In this document: piece after piece, positions 14,500 to 23,089 of the stretch
How the letters are laid out: every line of letters starts with the position of its first letter
Position numbering within the stretch: the first letter of the stretch is position 1
From: a virus
Length of the DNA: 41,686 bases
Reading direction: 5' to 3' (one strand)
Virus record (IMG/VR): IMGVR_UViG_3300017917_003277
Coordinates: 1 to 41,686 of that record
The notes under the pieces: generated by a model
The model's database searches: none
What the model saw: only the letters and a program-made list of their open reading frames with translations
What the model was told of the DNA's origin: nothing
Program-made: the position numbers and the translations under genes

Positions 14500-14838
14500 T
14501 TAGGATAATTGGGATTCGACTTTAATGTATGTTTGTTTGAGGTTCTCTAATTCATCTAAGATAGTCTTACACATCTTCTCAATCATCAATATTTTCATAA
14601 GATTGTCGGCATTTGATTTGTCGACTTCAGAATTGTAATTATTCAAAAGAACCATTTTCATAAGACTCTCGTTTTCAGATTTTGCAACTCTTTCCTTTTT
14701 TCTTTGAAAATACTTCTTAGAATTTTCACGCGTACATTCAATACAGTAGTTACTGTGACCGTCCAAAACTAATTTGTTTTTGTAAAAATTGTCAAGGGTT
14801 TTTGTTGTTTTACAACCCGAACATTTCTTTTCGTTCAT
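14500..14838 (-). CDS. Zinc-knuckle and helical protein, 112 aa
   Basis: The N-terminal ~40 residues carry CSGCKTTKTLDNFYKN ... CIECTRENSKKYF, two C-x2-C knuckles in the arrangement common at the start of phage HNH nucleases and small DNA-associated proteins. The catalytic HNH part is absent, and the remaining ~70 residues are a charged helix (MILIEKM-like core, ending in ELENLKQTYIKVESQ). It could be a nuclease remnant or a stand-alone nucleic-acid-binding protein. It is monocistronic on the minus strand. Confidence 0.5.
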   Translation of the reverse strand: MNEKKCSGCKTTKTLDNFYKNKLVLDGHSNYCIECTRENSKKYFQRKKERVAKSENESLMKMVLLNNYNSEVDKSNADNLMKILMIEKMCKTILDELENLKQTYIKVESQLS

Positions 14839-14933
14839 CTTTTATTGGTTTATTTATGATGCAAAAGTATGTATATTAAAAAAGATTACCAAATATTCTA
14901 AAAAATATTTGTGTATAACTAAATTTACATTAT

Positions 14934-15500
14934 ATGGGAGAACCAATACTCAAAATAGGATATTATTCAATTTATGAAATAAAAACAGCGAGAGGAGTAA
15001 AATATAAGGTGGATAGTGGTAAAACCATTTACATCGAAAGGTTTAAAAAATACATAATCAATCCATATAGAGATACTAAAGAATTTACAAATCTTGAAAA
15101 AGCTAAAGAGTATGTTGGTCTTAAATTAGTAAAAAGAGGTCAAGATAAAAAGAAGAAACTATCGAAATTACCAAAGTCTTTATATTTGGTTATAATTAAA
15201 GAAGAATCAACGAATAAGATGTTTGTGAAAGTTGGAATAACATCTAAACGATTTATAATGAGAAGATTCAGTAAAGCTTATGGGTATGATGGTTATGTTG
15301 TGGATACAATACTAAGAAGAATCGACACTCCTGACGCGGAAAGATTGGAATCTGATATTAAAGAAAAACTTAATAAAAAAAGGTCTGTAAAAAAATACAG
15401 ACCAATTTTAGAATCGTTTTCTGGTTATTCCGAATGTTTTGATTTTTTGTGTTTGGAAGAGATAGTTAAAATTTTTGATGAGTTAACAAAGAATTGTTAA
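14934..15500 (+). CDS. GIY-YIG-like (T5orf172-type) nuclease
   Basis: A 188-residue protein. LYLVIIKEESTNKMFVKVGI (residues ~83-102) fits the GIY-YIG superfamily variant with Y-x-V ... VKVGIT found in T5orf172-type domains; R-x-x-x-F (RFIMRRF) and a conserved Glu (DAERLESDI) supply the expected Arg and Glu. The N-terminal ~75 residues are basic and may bind DNA (KYKVDSGKTIYIERFKKY). Such proteins act as free-standing endonucleases in phages. It overlaps the end of the convergent leader-bearing gene by 4 bases. Confidence 0.6.
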   Translation: MGEPILKIGYYSIYEIKTARGVKYKVDSGKTIYIERFKKYIINPYRDTKEFTNLEKAKEYVGLKLVKRGQDKKKKLSKLPKSLYLVIIKEESTNKMFVKVGITSKRFIMRRFSKAYGYDGYVVDTILRRIDTPDAERLESDIKEKLNKKRSVKKYRPILESFSGYSECFDFLCLEEIVKIFDELTKNC

Positions 15501-15955
15501 TCCCAAGCGTAATCTAATATCAATTTACCACCTTCATTTTTCAATGTTAACCCACCACCTGCTTCAGATTGAGATTTAGAACCAACAACACCGAATACTA
15601 GTGTTGAACCATTGTTTAATGTGATTGGTGTATCGTTATCGAATTGTTTACCTTTTGAATTTTTATCTATTGGGGTTCCTGCAATAGAACCAACTACTGA
15701 AGGTGCCTTATAATTTTTATTATAAACATCTGCAGTAGAAACATCAGAACGGAATCCTAAAACTACTAACTTAACTTTATTGTTTTTTAAATTTAATAAG
15801 GGTTTTGGTGTGTTCTTTATATCGTTACCCCATGCGTGAGGACTTTTTCTAATGGTTCCCGTAACACCATTACTTTTTGAAAGATTTAACTCTTCATTAA
15901 GTTGGTTATCAATTATTTTTTTAATTTGACTTTCTGTGAATATATATTTTTTCAT
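15497..15955 (-). CDS. Leader-bearing hypothetical protein, 152 aa
   Basis: The N-terminus MKKYIFTESQIKKIIDNQ then LNEE is a class-two leader (F-T-E and L-N-E sites), strongly similar to the 11725 gene's leader although the rest of the two proteins is unrelated. The mature region is Gly/Asn/Ser/Lys-rich and beta-like (VKLVVLGFRSDVSTADV; ITLNNGSTLVFGVVGSKS). Its start is one base downstream of the preceding gene's stop, so it shares the promoter at 16262-16268. Packaged virion protein inferred. Confidence 0.6.
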   Translation of the reverse strand: MKKYIFTESQIKKIIDNQLNEELNLSKSNGVTGTIRKSPHAWGNDIKNTPKPLLNLKNNKVKLVVLGFRSDVSTADVYNKNYKAPSVVGSIAGTPIDKNSKGKQFDNDTPITLNNGSTLVFGVVGSKSQSEAGGGLTLKNEGGKLILDYAWD

Positions 15956-15956
15956 A

Positions 15957-16256
15957 TTATTTTACTGTTCTTCTTTTTTTATGGAGTTCTTCGTTTTCTT
16001 TAGTTAAATATTCAACCTTAACACTTAACGCGGCAACTTCCTTAGTTAACCCTAAAACCATTTTACGAAGTTCATCCTTTTCAACGGATGACTGTACTAA
16101 TAATGCTTCTAATTTGGCAATACGATCTTTACAATCATGTCTGATAAATTCATCATCTCTTTCTTTGGCCTGTGCTCGTTTTTCATAATATCTCCAAGCA
16201 CCAGTACCGCCCAATATTGAGATTGCGGTGATTAATACTGTATAAATGTTTTCCAT
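15957..16256 (-). CDS. Membrane-anchored coiled-coil protein, 99 aa
   Basis: One N-terminal hydrophobic segment (residues ~4-22, YTVLITAISILGGTGAWRYY) is followed by ~75 residues of charged heptad-like helix (LEALLVQSSVEKDELRKMV; VAALSVKVEYLTKENEELHKK) and a basic tail. The single TM plus coiled coil resembles inner-membrane spanin subunits or other lysis accessory proteins of phages, but an outer-membrane partner was not identified, although an unrelated lipoprotein lies at 33852. A TATTTAT motif ends 5 nt before the ATG, which suggests late expression. The function is inferred from topology only. Confidence 0.55.
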   Translation of the reverse strand: MENIYTVLITAISILGGTGAWRYYEKRAQAKERDDEFIRHDCKDRIAKLEALLVQSSVEKDELRKMVLGLTKEVAALSVKVEYLTKENEELHKKRRTVK

Positions 16257-16261
16257 ATTGT

Positions 16262-16268
16262 ATAAATA
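16262..16268 (-). promoter_or_regulatory. Late-promoter-like TATTTAT motif
   Basis: Minus-strand CAGTATTTATAC ends 5 nt before the ATG at 16256. Confidence 0.55.
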
Positions 16269-16489
16269 CTGTAATACAAAATAAAATTTTAAACTTTTTT
16301 AAGATTGTCGACCCCAAATCCCAAATAAATTTTTTACTGACAAATAGTCATTGAAAAACATGGTTCTTTTAAGTTAAGATTCTTATTTATTTGTGTATGC
16401 GAAAAATAGATGTCTTACTTAAGTCACTTCTTTATCTAACTTTTTTTTCGTATATTATACAAAACAATAAATTTTTAAACAAAAAACGA

Positions 16490-19400
16490 ATGAAAAAAAC
16501 AATTCTCAGTTTACTACTTTCAATAGTAGTTGGGTTTTCGGGGTTTGCCCAAGTCACAACCTCGACGATATCGGGTATCGTCAAAACCGAAAAAGGTGAA
16601 TCTTTACCGGGTGCAACCGTTCAAGTGGTACACGTACCAACTGGAACAAAATACGGTGCAAGTACAAATCAATCAGGTAGATATGTGGTTCCTGCGGTTA
16701 GAGTAGGTGGACCATATAAAGTGGTTGTATCTTTTGTTGGTTTTAAACCAAACGAACAAACTGATATCAACACACAATTAGGTAACACCACAAACGTAGA
16801 CGTTGTGTTGGTCGAAACTAACACATCTCTAAAAGAAGTGGTTGTGAGTTCAGGTAGAAATAATATTATTTCACGTGAAAGAACCGGTGCATCTCAACAA
16901 TTCAGTAGAAGAGATTTACAAAACATCCCAATTACGGGTGCAAGAACAATCGATGGTATTACAAAGTACAATCCAAACGGAAACGGAAACTCTTTCGGAG
17001 CACAAGATTCTCGTTTGAATAACTTTACAATTGATGGTTCTCAATTCAATAATGGATTCGGTTTGGGTTCATCTGCACAGGCTGGCGGTAGAACAGGGGC
17101 TTCCGCCATATCGTTAGACGCGATTGAGCAATTGCAGGTAAACATCGCACCTTTCGATATTCGTCAGAGTGGATTTGTGGGTGCAGGTATCAATGCTGTA
17201 ACAAGAAGTGGTACAAACGAAATTGAAGGTTCGGTATATCAAACACAAAGAGATAATAGTTCTACATATGTAGGTGATAACGCTAGAGGAACAAAAGTAA
17301 CGGCATCTAAATTTGATGAGAAGGTACAAGGTTTCCGTTTAGGAGCACCAATCATTAAAAACAAATTGTTCATCTTTGGTAACTACGAACAAATTGAAAG
17401 AACTGAACCAGGTACAACTTGGATTTCAACAGGTTCTCCATTGACCGGTTCACAAATTAGTAGACCAACTTATACACAATTATCAGACTTATCTAAATTT
17501 ATGCAAGATAAGTTTAATTACACAACTGGTCCATTTGAAGGATATTCTAACACAAACGCATCTAAGAAATTCTTAGTTCGTATGGACTGGAACATCAATG
17601 ACAAACATAAATTAACGGCTCGTTATGTACATCACGATTCTGAAGCAGAGATTAATATTTCAAACTCTACATCAGCAGGTTTTGGTAATAGAACAACTTC
17701 GGCATTAGCAATGAGTTTCCAAAATAGTGGTTACATTATTATGGATAATACTCGTTCTTATGTATTAGAATTGAACTCTAAATTATCAAATACTTTACAT
17801 AACAACTTAATTGTTGGATATGATAAACAAATTGAGGATAGAGCATATCGTTCTCAAATGTTCCCAACAATTGATATTAAGGATGGTGCAACAACTCTTA
17901 CATCAGTAGGATTTGACCCATTCACTCCAGGAAATAAGTTAGATTACAATACTTTCCATATTACAAACAACTTAACAAAGTATGCAAACAAACACACTTT
18001 GACATTTGGTTTCAACTATGAGAAATATCAATCTAATAACTTATTCTTCCCAGCATCTAATGGTGTTTACATTTTCAATAGTTTAAATGATTTCTACACT
18101 GCGGCTAATCAATCATTAGCAAATGGTGGGGCACCTTCTACATTAGTTCCGGCTCGTTTCCAATTCCGTTATTCGGCATTACCAGGAGCAGTTGACCCAA
18201 TGCAAACATTGAAAACTGATAGATTAGATGTTTACGGACAGGATGAATTCCAAGCAACTGAAAACTTGAAATTAACTTTTGGTTTAAGAGCTGCGGTTAT
18301 TTCATTTGAACAAACCGCATTGGAAAACCCAGTGGTAACGGCAATGACATTTGCAGGCGGATTGAAATACAATACAGGTGTATTACCTAAAACACAAACA
18401 CTTTTCGAACCTCGTTTCGGATTTAACCACGATGTATTCGGTAATAGAAAAACACAATTACGTGGTGGTACAGGTATCTTTACAGGTAGACCTCCATATG
18501 TGTTTATCTCAAACCAAGTGGGTAACAATGGTGTGTTGACAGGATATATTGATGTAAGTGGTACAGCTGCAGGTAAATATGGTTTCACTGCAGACCCTAA
18601 CAAATATTTCATCCCATCAACTCCAACTTTACCATCTACATTTGATTTAGCATTTACCGAAGAGAACTATAAGTTCCCACAAGTTTGGAAATCAAATATT
18701 GCGGTCGATCAAAAGTTACCATTCGGGTTCATCGGTACTGCCGAATATATCCAAAATGTAAACTTAAATGCGGTTCATTACTATAACGCAAACTTAGCGA
18801 ATCCAACTGGTAAATTCACAGGAGTTGACCAAAGAGCAAAATATGCAGGAACTGATGCGGGCGTTAGAGTAAATGGTAATGTATCAAACGCAATTGTATT
18901 AACAAATGAAGATAATACTCGTTTCAATTCATTAACATTGAAATTAGAATATCCTTACCAAAAAGGTGTATTCGGTTCATTTGCATGGACAGTTTCAGAT
19001 GCTAAAGACTTTATGAGCGCAGGTTCAATCGCTAGTGGTAGTTGGACAGGTGCAAGAAGTATCAATGGTAACAACGAATTGAATTTATCAAATTCAGATT
19101 TCTTATCTCCAAATCGTTTAGTTGGTTTGTTAGGATATAGATTAGAATATGGTAAAGGCGCAGGTGGTGCAACTTCATTCACATTAGGTTATGTAGGAAA
19201 TCAGGGTAATCCATTCTCTTATACCATCGGTGGTGATATGAATGGCGATAGAATCTCTAACAATGAGTTAATCTTTGTACCAAACAAAGGTTCTGATATT
19301 AAATTTGCACCATTGGTAGTAGGTACAAGAACTTATACTGAATCTGAACAACAAGCAGCGTTTGATGCTTACATCGGACAAGATGAGTATTTATCCACTC

Positions 19401-19762
19401 GTAGAGGTCAATACGCAGAAAGAAATGGTTCATTCTTACCGATGTTACATAGATTCGACTTATCAGTTGTACAAGATATCTATGTAAATGTTAAAGGTAA
19501 AAAGAACACAATTCAAATCAGAGCTGATATCTTAAACTTTGGTAACTTATTGAACAATGAGTGGGGAGTTTCTCAAAGAGCAACTATTCCAACTATTTTA
19601 AACTATTCAACTACAACAAATGGTGAACCAGTTTATAAGTTAGCAACTCAAAAATTAGCAGATGGTTCTACTATCTTAGCTAGAGATACTTATCAGTACA
19701 ACTCATCAGTATTTGATGTATGGAGTGCACAATTAGGTATTCGTTATATCTTTGGTAGATAA
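16490..19762 (+). CDS. TonB-dependent outer-membrane receptor (Oar/SusC-like)
   Basis: The ATG at 16490 gives 1090 residues and a clean signal peptide (MKKTILSLLLSIVVGFSGFA, cleavage before Q). A carboxypeptidase-regulatory-like Ig domain follows (STISGIVKTEKGESLPGATV; DVVLVETNTSLKEV, ~25-115), then a plug domain (~120-250) with NIPITGARTIDGITKYNPNG and a TIDGSQFNNGFG segment, then a long beta barrel ending in an aromatic strand (VWSAQLGIRYIFGR). Members import large substrates with energy from TonB/ExbBD. The gene looks intact and, by eye, less AT-rich than its neighbours. No SusD partner follows; instead a P-loop gene and a secreted nuclease come after a terminator. Finding it among phage-like genes is unusual and points to acquisition from a host. 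Confidence 0.9.
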   Translation: MKKTILSLLLSIVVGFSGFAQVTTSTISGIVKTEKGESLPGATVQVVHVPTGTKYGASTNQSGRYVVPAVRVGGPYKVVVSFVGFKPNEQTDINTQLGNTTNVDVVLVETNTSLKEVVVSSGRNNIISRERTGASQQFSRRDLQNIPITGARTIDGITKYNPNGNGNSFGAQDSRLNNFTIDGSQFNNGFGLGSSAQAGGRTGASAISLDAIEQLQVNIAPFDIRQSGFVGAGINAVTRSGTNEIEGSVYQTQRDNSSTYVGDNARGTKVTASKFDEKVQGFRLGAPIIKNKLFIFGNYEQIERTEPGTTWISTGSPLTGSQISRPTYTQLSDLSKFMQDKFNYTTGPFEGYSNTNASKKFLVRMDWNINDKHKLTARYVHHDSEAEINISNSTSAGFGNRTTSALAMSFQNSGYIIMDNTRSYVLELNSKLSNTLHNNLIVGYDKQIEDRAYRSQMFPTIDIKDGATTLTSVGFDPFTPGNKLDYNTFHITNNLTKYANKHTLTFGFNYEKYQSNNLFFPASNGVYIFNSLNDFYTAANQSLANGGAPSTLVPARFQFRYSALPGAVDPMQTLKTDRLDVYGQDEFQATENLKLTFGLRAAVISFEQTALENPVVTAMTFAGGLKYNTGVLPKTQTLFEPRFGFNHDVFGNRKTQLRGGTGIFTGRPPYVFISNQVGNNGVLTGYIDVSGTAAGKYGFTADPNKYFIPSTPTLPSTFDLAFTEENYKFPQVWKSNIAVDQKLPFGFIGTAEYIQNVNLNAVHYYNANLANPTGKFTGVDQRAKYAGTDAGVRVNGNVSNAIVLTNEDNTRFNSLTLKLEYPYQKGVFGSFAWTVSDAKDFMSAGSIASGSWTGARSINGNNELNLSNSDFLSPNRLVGLLGYRLEYGKGAGGATSFTLGYVGNQGNPFSYTIGGDMNGDRISNNELIFVPNKGSDIKFAPLVVGTRTYTESEQQAAFDAYIGQDEYLSTRRGQYAERNGSFLPMLHRFDLSVVQDIYVNVKGKKNTIQIRADILNFGNLLNNEWGVSQRATIPTILNYSTTTNGEPVYKLATQKLADGSTILARDTYQYNSSVFDVWSAQLGIRYIFGR

Positions 19763-19785
19763 TATCAAAATACTATAAAATTTAA

Positions 19786-19816
19786 GGGGAGATGTTTTTA
19801 CATTCTCCCCTTTTTT
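19786..19816 (+). terminator. Intrinsic terminator of the receptor gene
   Basis: GGGGAGA (19786-19792) pairs with TCTCCCC (19804-19810), followed by six T. Confidence 0.8.
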
Positions 19817-19831
19817 ATGTATATTAGTGAC

Positions 19832-20389
19832 ATGAATAGTTTGATTATTAATTTTTTTGGTGGTCCAGGTATTGGTAAATCCACACAATCGTCTGGTTTA
19901 TTTACGGAAATGAAAAAAAAACATATGGACGTTGAATTAACGTTTGAATTTCCAAAGATAGTTGCATGGGAAGAAAACTATTCAGCAATTAAGGATCAGT
20001 TTTATATTACAGCAAATCAACATAGAAATATTAGTAGATTATATGGTAAAGTAAAATATATCATTGTTGATTCACCAATTATATTGGGTTTAATATACAA
20101 AGAGAGATATAACGATAAGCCTGAATATCCTGCAATGTTCTATGATGAAACATATGATACGTTTATTTTAAGTTTATTTAAAAAATACAATAGTCTAAAT
20201 GTTTTTCTAAAAAGGAACGACGAGACCTATGATCAAAATGGTAGATTTCAAGATTTAAAAGAATCTAAAGAAATTGATGAGGAGATAAAACAAAAACTAA
20301 TTGTAAATGATATTCCGTTTATTGAGTTTGATGTTCACACAAACACCGCAGTGGACATATTTAACTATATAAACAAATATCATATATGA
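19832..20389 (+). CDS. P-loop NTPase / nucleotide-kinase-like
   Basis: The ATG at 19832 (MNSLIINFFG) is preferred to 19817, which overlaps the terminator T run. A Walker A motif GGPGIGKST lies near residue 11, and a hydrophobic strand ending in an acidic residue (KYIIVDSP, ~75) serves as Walker B or the kinase DxP motif. The size and order resemble small nucleotide or polynucleotide kinases and AAA-type phage proteins; FLKRNDETYDQNGRFQDLKE could be a lid or base-recognition part. It overlaps the nuclease gene by 4 bases (ATGA). The substrate is unknown. Confidence 0.65.
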   Translation: MNSLIINFFGGPGIGKSTQSSGLFTEMKKKHMDVELTFEFPKIVAWEENYSAIKDQFYITANQHRNISRLYGKVKYIIVDSPIILGLIYKERYNDKPEYPAMFYDETYDTFILSLFKKYNSLNVFLKRNDETYDQNGRFQDLKESKEIDEEIKQKLIVNDIPFIEFDVHTNTAVDIFNYINKYHI

Positions 20390-21018
20390 AAAAAGGATTA
20401 CTATTGATTACATTACTTATTATAAGTTTTGTAACAATTGCACAAGATGTAGTTAAATTAGAACATAAAGCATTTACCACACATTATAGTAAATCTAAAC
20501 ATTATCCAGTGATGGTTGAGTGGTGGATTACTAAAGATAAATTAACATGTCCCGTTAAAGTTAAACGTGGGGATAAATTTATACCTGACCCTAAGTTAGT
20601 GTCAGAAACAAGTTTACAATCTGATTATACGGGTTCAGGATTTGACAGGGGACATAACTTTCCAGCAGCAGATGCGTCTTGTGACCAAGTTGCAAATGAA
20701 CAATCATTTTATTTTAGTAATATGACTGCACAATACCCCGCATTGAATAGGGGTGATTGGAAAGAGTTAGAAATGTGGTCTCGTGAAATGGCAATTAAAG
20801 AGGACTCAATTCATATATGGACGGGGTCAATTGGAATTGCTAAACGTATTGGTACAACTGCAGTTCCAACACAATGTTGGAAAGTAGTTTATGTTAAGAA
20901 GTCAAATGAGTGGTTGGCGTTTATATTTGATAATAATACAACTAAAGCCGATGGTTTGAATAATAATAAAGTCGATTTAATTGATGTTGAAAAATTGACC
21001 GGTTTTAAATTTAAATAA
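20386..21018 (+). CDS. Secreted DNA/RNA non-specific endonuclease
   Basis: A 210-residue protein with a signal peptide (MKKGLLLITLLIISFVTIAQ). The NUC1/Serratia-nuclease core is visible: FDRGHNFPAAD with the catalytic His of the DRGH motif (~residue 88), then FYFSNMTAQYPALNRGDW with the metal-binding Asn, and HIWTGSIG. These enzymes hydrolyse DNA and RNA with Mg2+. Export places it in the periplasm or outside the cell, where it could scavenge nucleotides or degrade incoming DNA of competing phages. It overlaps the genes on both sides, so it belongs to the 19832-21227 operon next to the TonB receptor. Confidence 0.85.
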   Translation: MKKGLLLITLLIISFVTIAQDVVKLEHKAFTTHYSKSKHYPVMVEWWITKDKLTCPVKVKRGDKFIPDPKLVSETSLQSDYTGSGFDRGHNFPAADASCDQVANEQSFYFSNMTAQYPALNRGDWKELEMWSREMAIKEDSIHIWTGSIGIAKRIGTTAVPTQCWKVVYVKKSNEWLAFIFDNNTTKADGLNNNKVDLIDVEKLTGFKFK

Positions 21019-21227
21019 TGTTACCTAAAGAATATATAAACTATCAAGATAAACTATATTGGGTCTATAGAAAGGTAAGACATTCACAAGTAAAGGAAGG
21101 TTCTGTAACTGACCTAAGAGACTTTTGGATGTGTGATATGGTTGTTAGGAGTAAAACACAACAAGACGATACTTTATTGTTTTTAAGGGAGATTGAAGAG
21201 GCTAAAATCGTGAAAGATTTTATTTAA
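21018..21227 (+). CDS. Hypothetical protein, 69 aa
   Basis: Not recognised. Small charged protein with aromatic N-terminal half (YINYQDKLYWVYRKVRHSQ) and helical C-terminus (LLFLREIEEAKIVKDFI). Its ATG overlaps the nuclease stop (TAATG), so translation is coupled. The end overlaps the convergent metallopeptidase gene by 8 bases. A role as an immunity or accessory factor for the nuclease is conceivable but unsupported. Confidence 0.55.
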   Translation: MLPKEYINYQDKLYWVYRKVRHSQVKEGSVTDLRDFWMCDMVVRSKTQQDDTLLFLREIEEAKIVKDFI

Positions 21228-21615
21228 TTAATCTTCTAATTTCTTTAATACAGGTTGTTGTATATTTGTCCTCATTTCTTTTTGCTTGTCTTTCTAATGG
21301 ATTTTGGGAATAATAAACCATTTTTTCGTAAGATCTATATGTGTCTCTTACTTGAAGGTAATGAGTATATTCGTGAATTACCGTTGAAACGATATCATAA
21401 ATCGTGTTATTATTAGGTAGGTAAATGACAATTTCATTTCTCCAAAAACAATAGTTTCCGTAAACATTAAATCCCTTCATTGTTCGTTTTCTATCACTAA
21501 CCTTGAATATCAATTTACGTCTCTTTCTATCACATAGACCAAAATTTTTTATACACCACTTCAATGCATGTGTGGCATATCTTTTTTTGGTTTCTATGTC
21601 AATAGTTCTACCCAT
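21220..21615 (-). CDS. HExxH metallopeptidase-like protein, 131 aa
   Basis: TVIHEYTHYLQ (residues ~85-95) is a zincin HExxH motif, and NPLERQAKRNED downstream supplies a Glu suited as the third zinc ligand, as in SprT/ImmA-like minimal peptidases. The N-terminal part is basic with two Cys. The gene overlaps the upstream gene by 8 bases and is expressed from the TATTTAT motif at 21985. Phage proteins of this type may process structural or host proteins; the target is unknown. Confidence 0.65.
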   Translation of the reverse strand: MGRTIDIETKKRYATHALKWCIKNFGLCDRKRRKLIFKVSDRKRTMKGFNVYGNYCFWRNEIVIYLPNNNTIYDIVSTVIHEYTHYLQVRDTYRSYEKMVYYSQNPLERQAKRNEDKYTTTCIKEIRRLIK

Positions 21616-21967
21616 TGTTACTTTTATCTGTTTTTATAGTTCTAGTGGTCTTTTTAGGTGGTTTAACAAATTCGTTAATTGCATCAAAATTGTTATAGAT
21701 ATCTCTCAAAACTGCAGCAAATTCATAGTTCTCTGTTTCCTCGTGTTTTCTACATAAAACCGTAATGAAACTCCTTAATTCCATGTCAGTCAACTTCGCC
21801 CTCATTTTTACAGAATTTTTCAATAATTTAAAGACCATATATAAAACTGACATTTTCTTCTCCTGTGGTAGTGAGAAGTAATTTTCAATGTTTACGTTTG
21901 ATAATATATTGGTACTAACGGTCTCTAAAAATGAGATAAATGAAGGGTGATTTACATTAACTTTCAT
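21608..21967 (-). CDS. Hypothetical protein with UVR-like motif, 119 aa
   Basis: Mostly helical. CRKHEETENYEFAAVLRDIY (residues ~73-92) resembles the UVR motif of UvrB/UvrC (…E.lnFE.AA.lRD.I), a two-helix protein-interaction module. The C-terminus is a basic Lys/Thr tail. First gene of the pair with the HExxH protein. A TATTTAT motif ends 17 nt before its ATG. The UVR resemblance is short and could be coincidental. Confidence 0.55.
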   Translation of the reverse strand: MKVNVNHPSFISFLETVSTNILSNVNIENYFSLPQEKKMSVLYMVFKLLKNSVKMRAKLTDMELRSFITVLCRKHEETENYEFAAVLRDIYNNFDAINEFVKPPKKTTRTIKTDKSNNG

Positions 21968-21984
21968 GCTTCTTTTCGTTTTTT

Positions 21985-21991
21985 ATAAATA
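21985..21991 (-). promoter_or_regulatory. Late-promoter-like TATTTAT motif
   Basis: Minus-strand ACTATTTATAA ends exactly 17 nt before the ATG at 21967. Confidence 0.55.
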
Positions 21992-22066
21992 GTGAGTGTT
22001 TTAGTAATAAAAATAAAAAAAAGGGATAAAATTTTATTTTCATCCCTCTTGTTTAAAGTTTTGGAT

Positions 22067-22426
22067 TTATTTAGCCCACTTACCTCTGATTACAATTTGA
22101 GCGATTATATTATATACAGATAAATCCTGATATGTATCCTCAACAGCCTCTCCAACTGTATCAGGTTTACCTAAAAGGACTAATTGTTTCAATCTCTGAA
22201 TCTTATCATTCATTCTGAACCAAAGTCCCGTTTGTGATAATTTAACCTCCTCAGGGGTCTCTAAACGAGTTCCTACGGATATATTATCAGGTCCATAGTT
22301 CATTTGTTTCCTACAAAACACTTCATATTGTTCTTTTAGGATTTTTTTGAATTCTTTTGTGGTTTCGGGATATTTTTCCTCACACAATTTAACTGGGTCG
22401 ACTGTTTGTTCTTTATATTCTGACAT
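22067..22426 (-). CDS. DUF1599-like protein (MazG-like fold)
   Basis: A 119-residue protein. The order of conserved pieces, KQMNYGPDNI, GLWFRMNDKIQRLKQLVLLG and EAVEDTYQDLSVYNIIAQI, fits the DUF1599 family found in Bacteroidota and their phages, whose helical acidic core resembles nucleotide pyrophosphohydrolases and has been linked to modified-nucleotide gene sets. The acidic residues E/D-x-x-x-D in EDTYQD are candidate metal ligands. It is monocistronic; no clear promoter motif is seen. Confidence 0.6.
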   Translation of the reverse strand: MSEYKEQTVDPVKLCEEKYPETTKEFKKILKEQYEVFCRKQMNYGPDNISVGTRLETPEEVKLSQTGLWFRMNDKIQRLKQLVLLGKPDTVGEAVEDTYQDLSVYNIIAQIVIRGKWAK

Positions 22427-22473
22427 ATTTTTGTATTTTTAATAATATAACCAATTTTATTTGTAATACAAAA

Positions 22474-22480
22474 TATTTAT
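22474..22480 (+). promoter_or_regulatory. Late-promoter-like TATTTAT motif
   Basis: AAATATTTATAT ends exactly 17 nt before the ATG at 22498. Confidence 0.55.
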
Positions 22481-22497
22481 ATAAAAAATACATTATT

Positions 22498-22746
22498 ATG
22501 GCTTCAGACGCATACAAAGAAATGAAGGCATCAGGTGAAGGGTCAAGTTCATCAATGCCAAAACATAAACAATTGATTAAAATGTTAACATTTAGAGTAG
22601 TACCCGCATATTACAAGGAAATCGAAAAGGTTGCAAATCATAAAGAAATGACAGTTTCTAAGTTAATTAGAAGTTATATCAAAGAGGGGATGAAAAGAGA
22701 TAATGAATTGTCTAATGAAGAAGATAAAGAATTTAGAGTAGATTAA
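22498..22746 (+). CDS. Ribbon-helix-helix-like protein, 82 aa
   Basis: Residues ~28-66 (KMLTFRVVPAYYKEIEKVAN, then MTVSKLIRSYIKEGMKR) show a beta strand followed by two helices with the turn typical of CopG/Arc-type DNA-binding proteins. The N-terminal ~25 residues are Ser/Gly/Lys-rich and the C-terminus is acidic. It is likely a dimeric transcriptional regulator, or a DNA-organising protein given the late-type promoter. The next gene begins one base after its stop. Confidence 0.6.
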   Translation: MASDAYKEMKASGEGSSSSMPKHKQLIKMLTFRVVPAYYKEIEKVANHKEMTVSKLIRSYIKEGMKRDNELSNEEDKEFRVD

Positions 22747-22747
22747 T

Positions 22748-23089
22748 ATGGATAAAAATATAATAACTGAAAATGTCATAAAAGAGGTTTTAGACAAAGT
22801 TTTATTGGAACAAATGTCTAAGGTTTCCAGACAAGATTTCAGCAGGGTCCAATTTAAAATTGAGGAGTTACAAAATTCTTTAAATGAAACAATTAAAGAA
22901 ATGAGAAAACTCGAAGATTCGATACCGTCCGGTTTAAAAAGTACATCTAACGGTAGAATTACCGGTATTTCGTCTAATTTGTACAATGCACAAAAATTGT
23001 TAGTACAATTAAAAGATAAAGTTAGACAATATAAGAAATCAATCTACACACAATCAATTGATGAAAAAAAAGATAAGGGGGTTAAATAA
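22748..23089 (+). CDS. Leader-bearing coiled-coil protein, 113 aa
   Basis: The N-terminus DKNIITENVIKEVLDKVLLE then Q is a class-two leader with I-T-E and L-L-E sites. The mature part is nearly all charged helix (FKIEELQNSLNETIKEMRKLEDS; AQKLLVQLKDKVRQYKK) with a short Gly/Ser/Pro break, suggesting a helical hairpin. It is co-transcribed with the ribbon-helix-helix gene. A scaffold-like or packaged internal protein is plausible. Confidence 0.6.
   Translation: MDKNIITENVIKEVLDKVLLEQMSKVSRQDFSRVQFKIEELQNSLNETIKEMRKLEDSIPSGLKSTSNGRITGISSNLYNAQKLLVQLKDKVRQYKKSIYTQSIDEKKDKGVK

Noticed and set aside
21608-21967. UvrB/UvrC-related repair protein
   Set aside because: Only a ~20-residue UVR-like motif is present; the rest does not resemble either protein.
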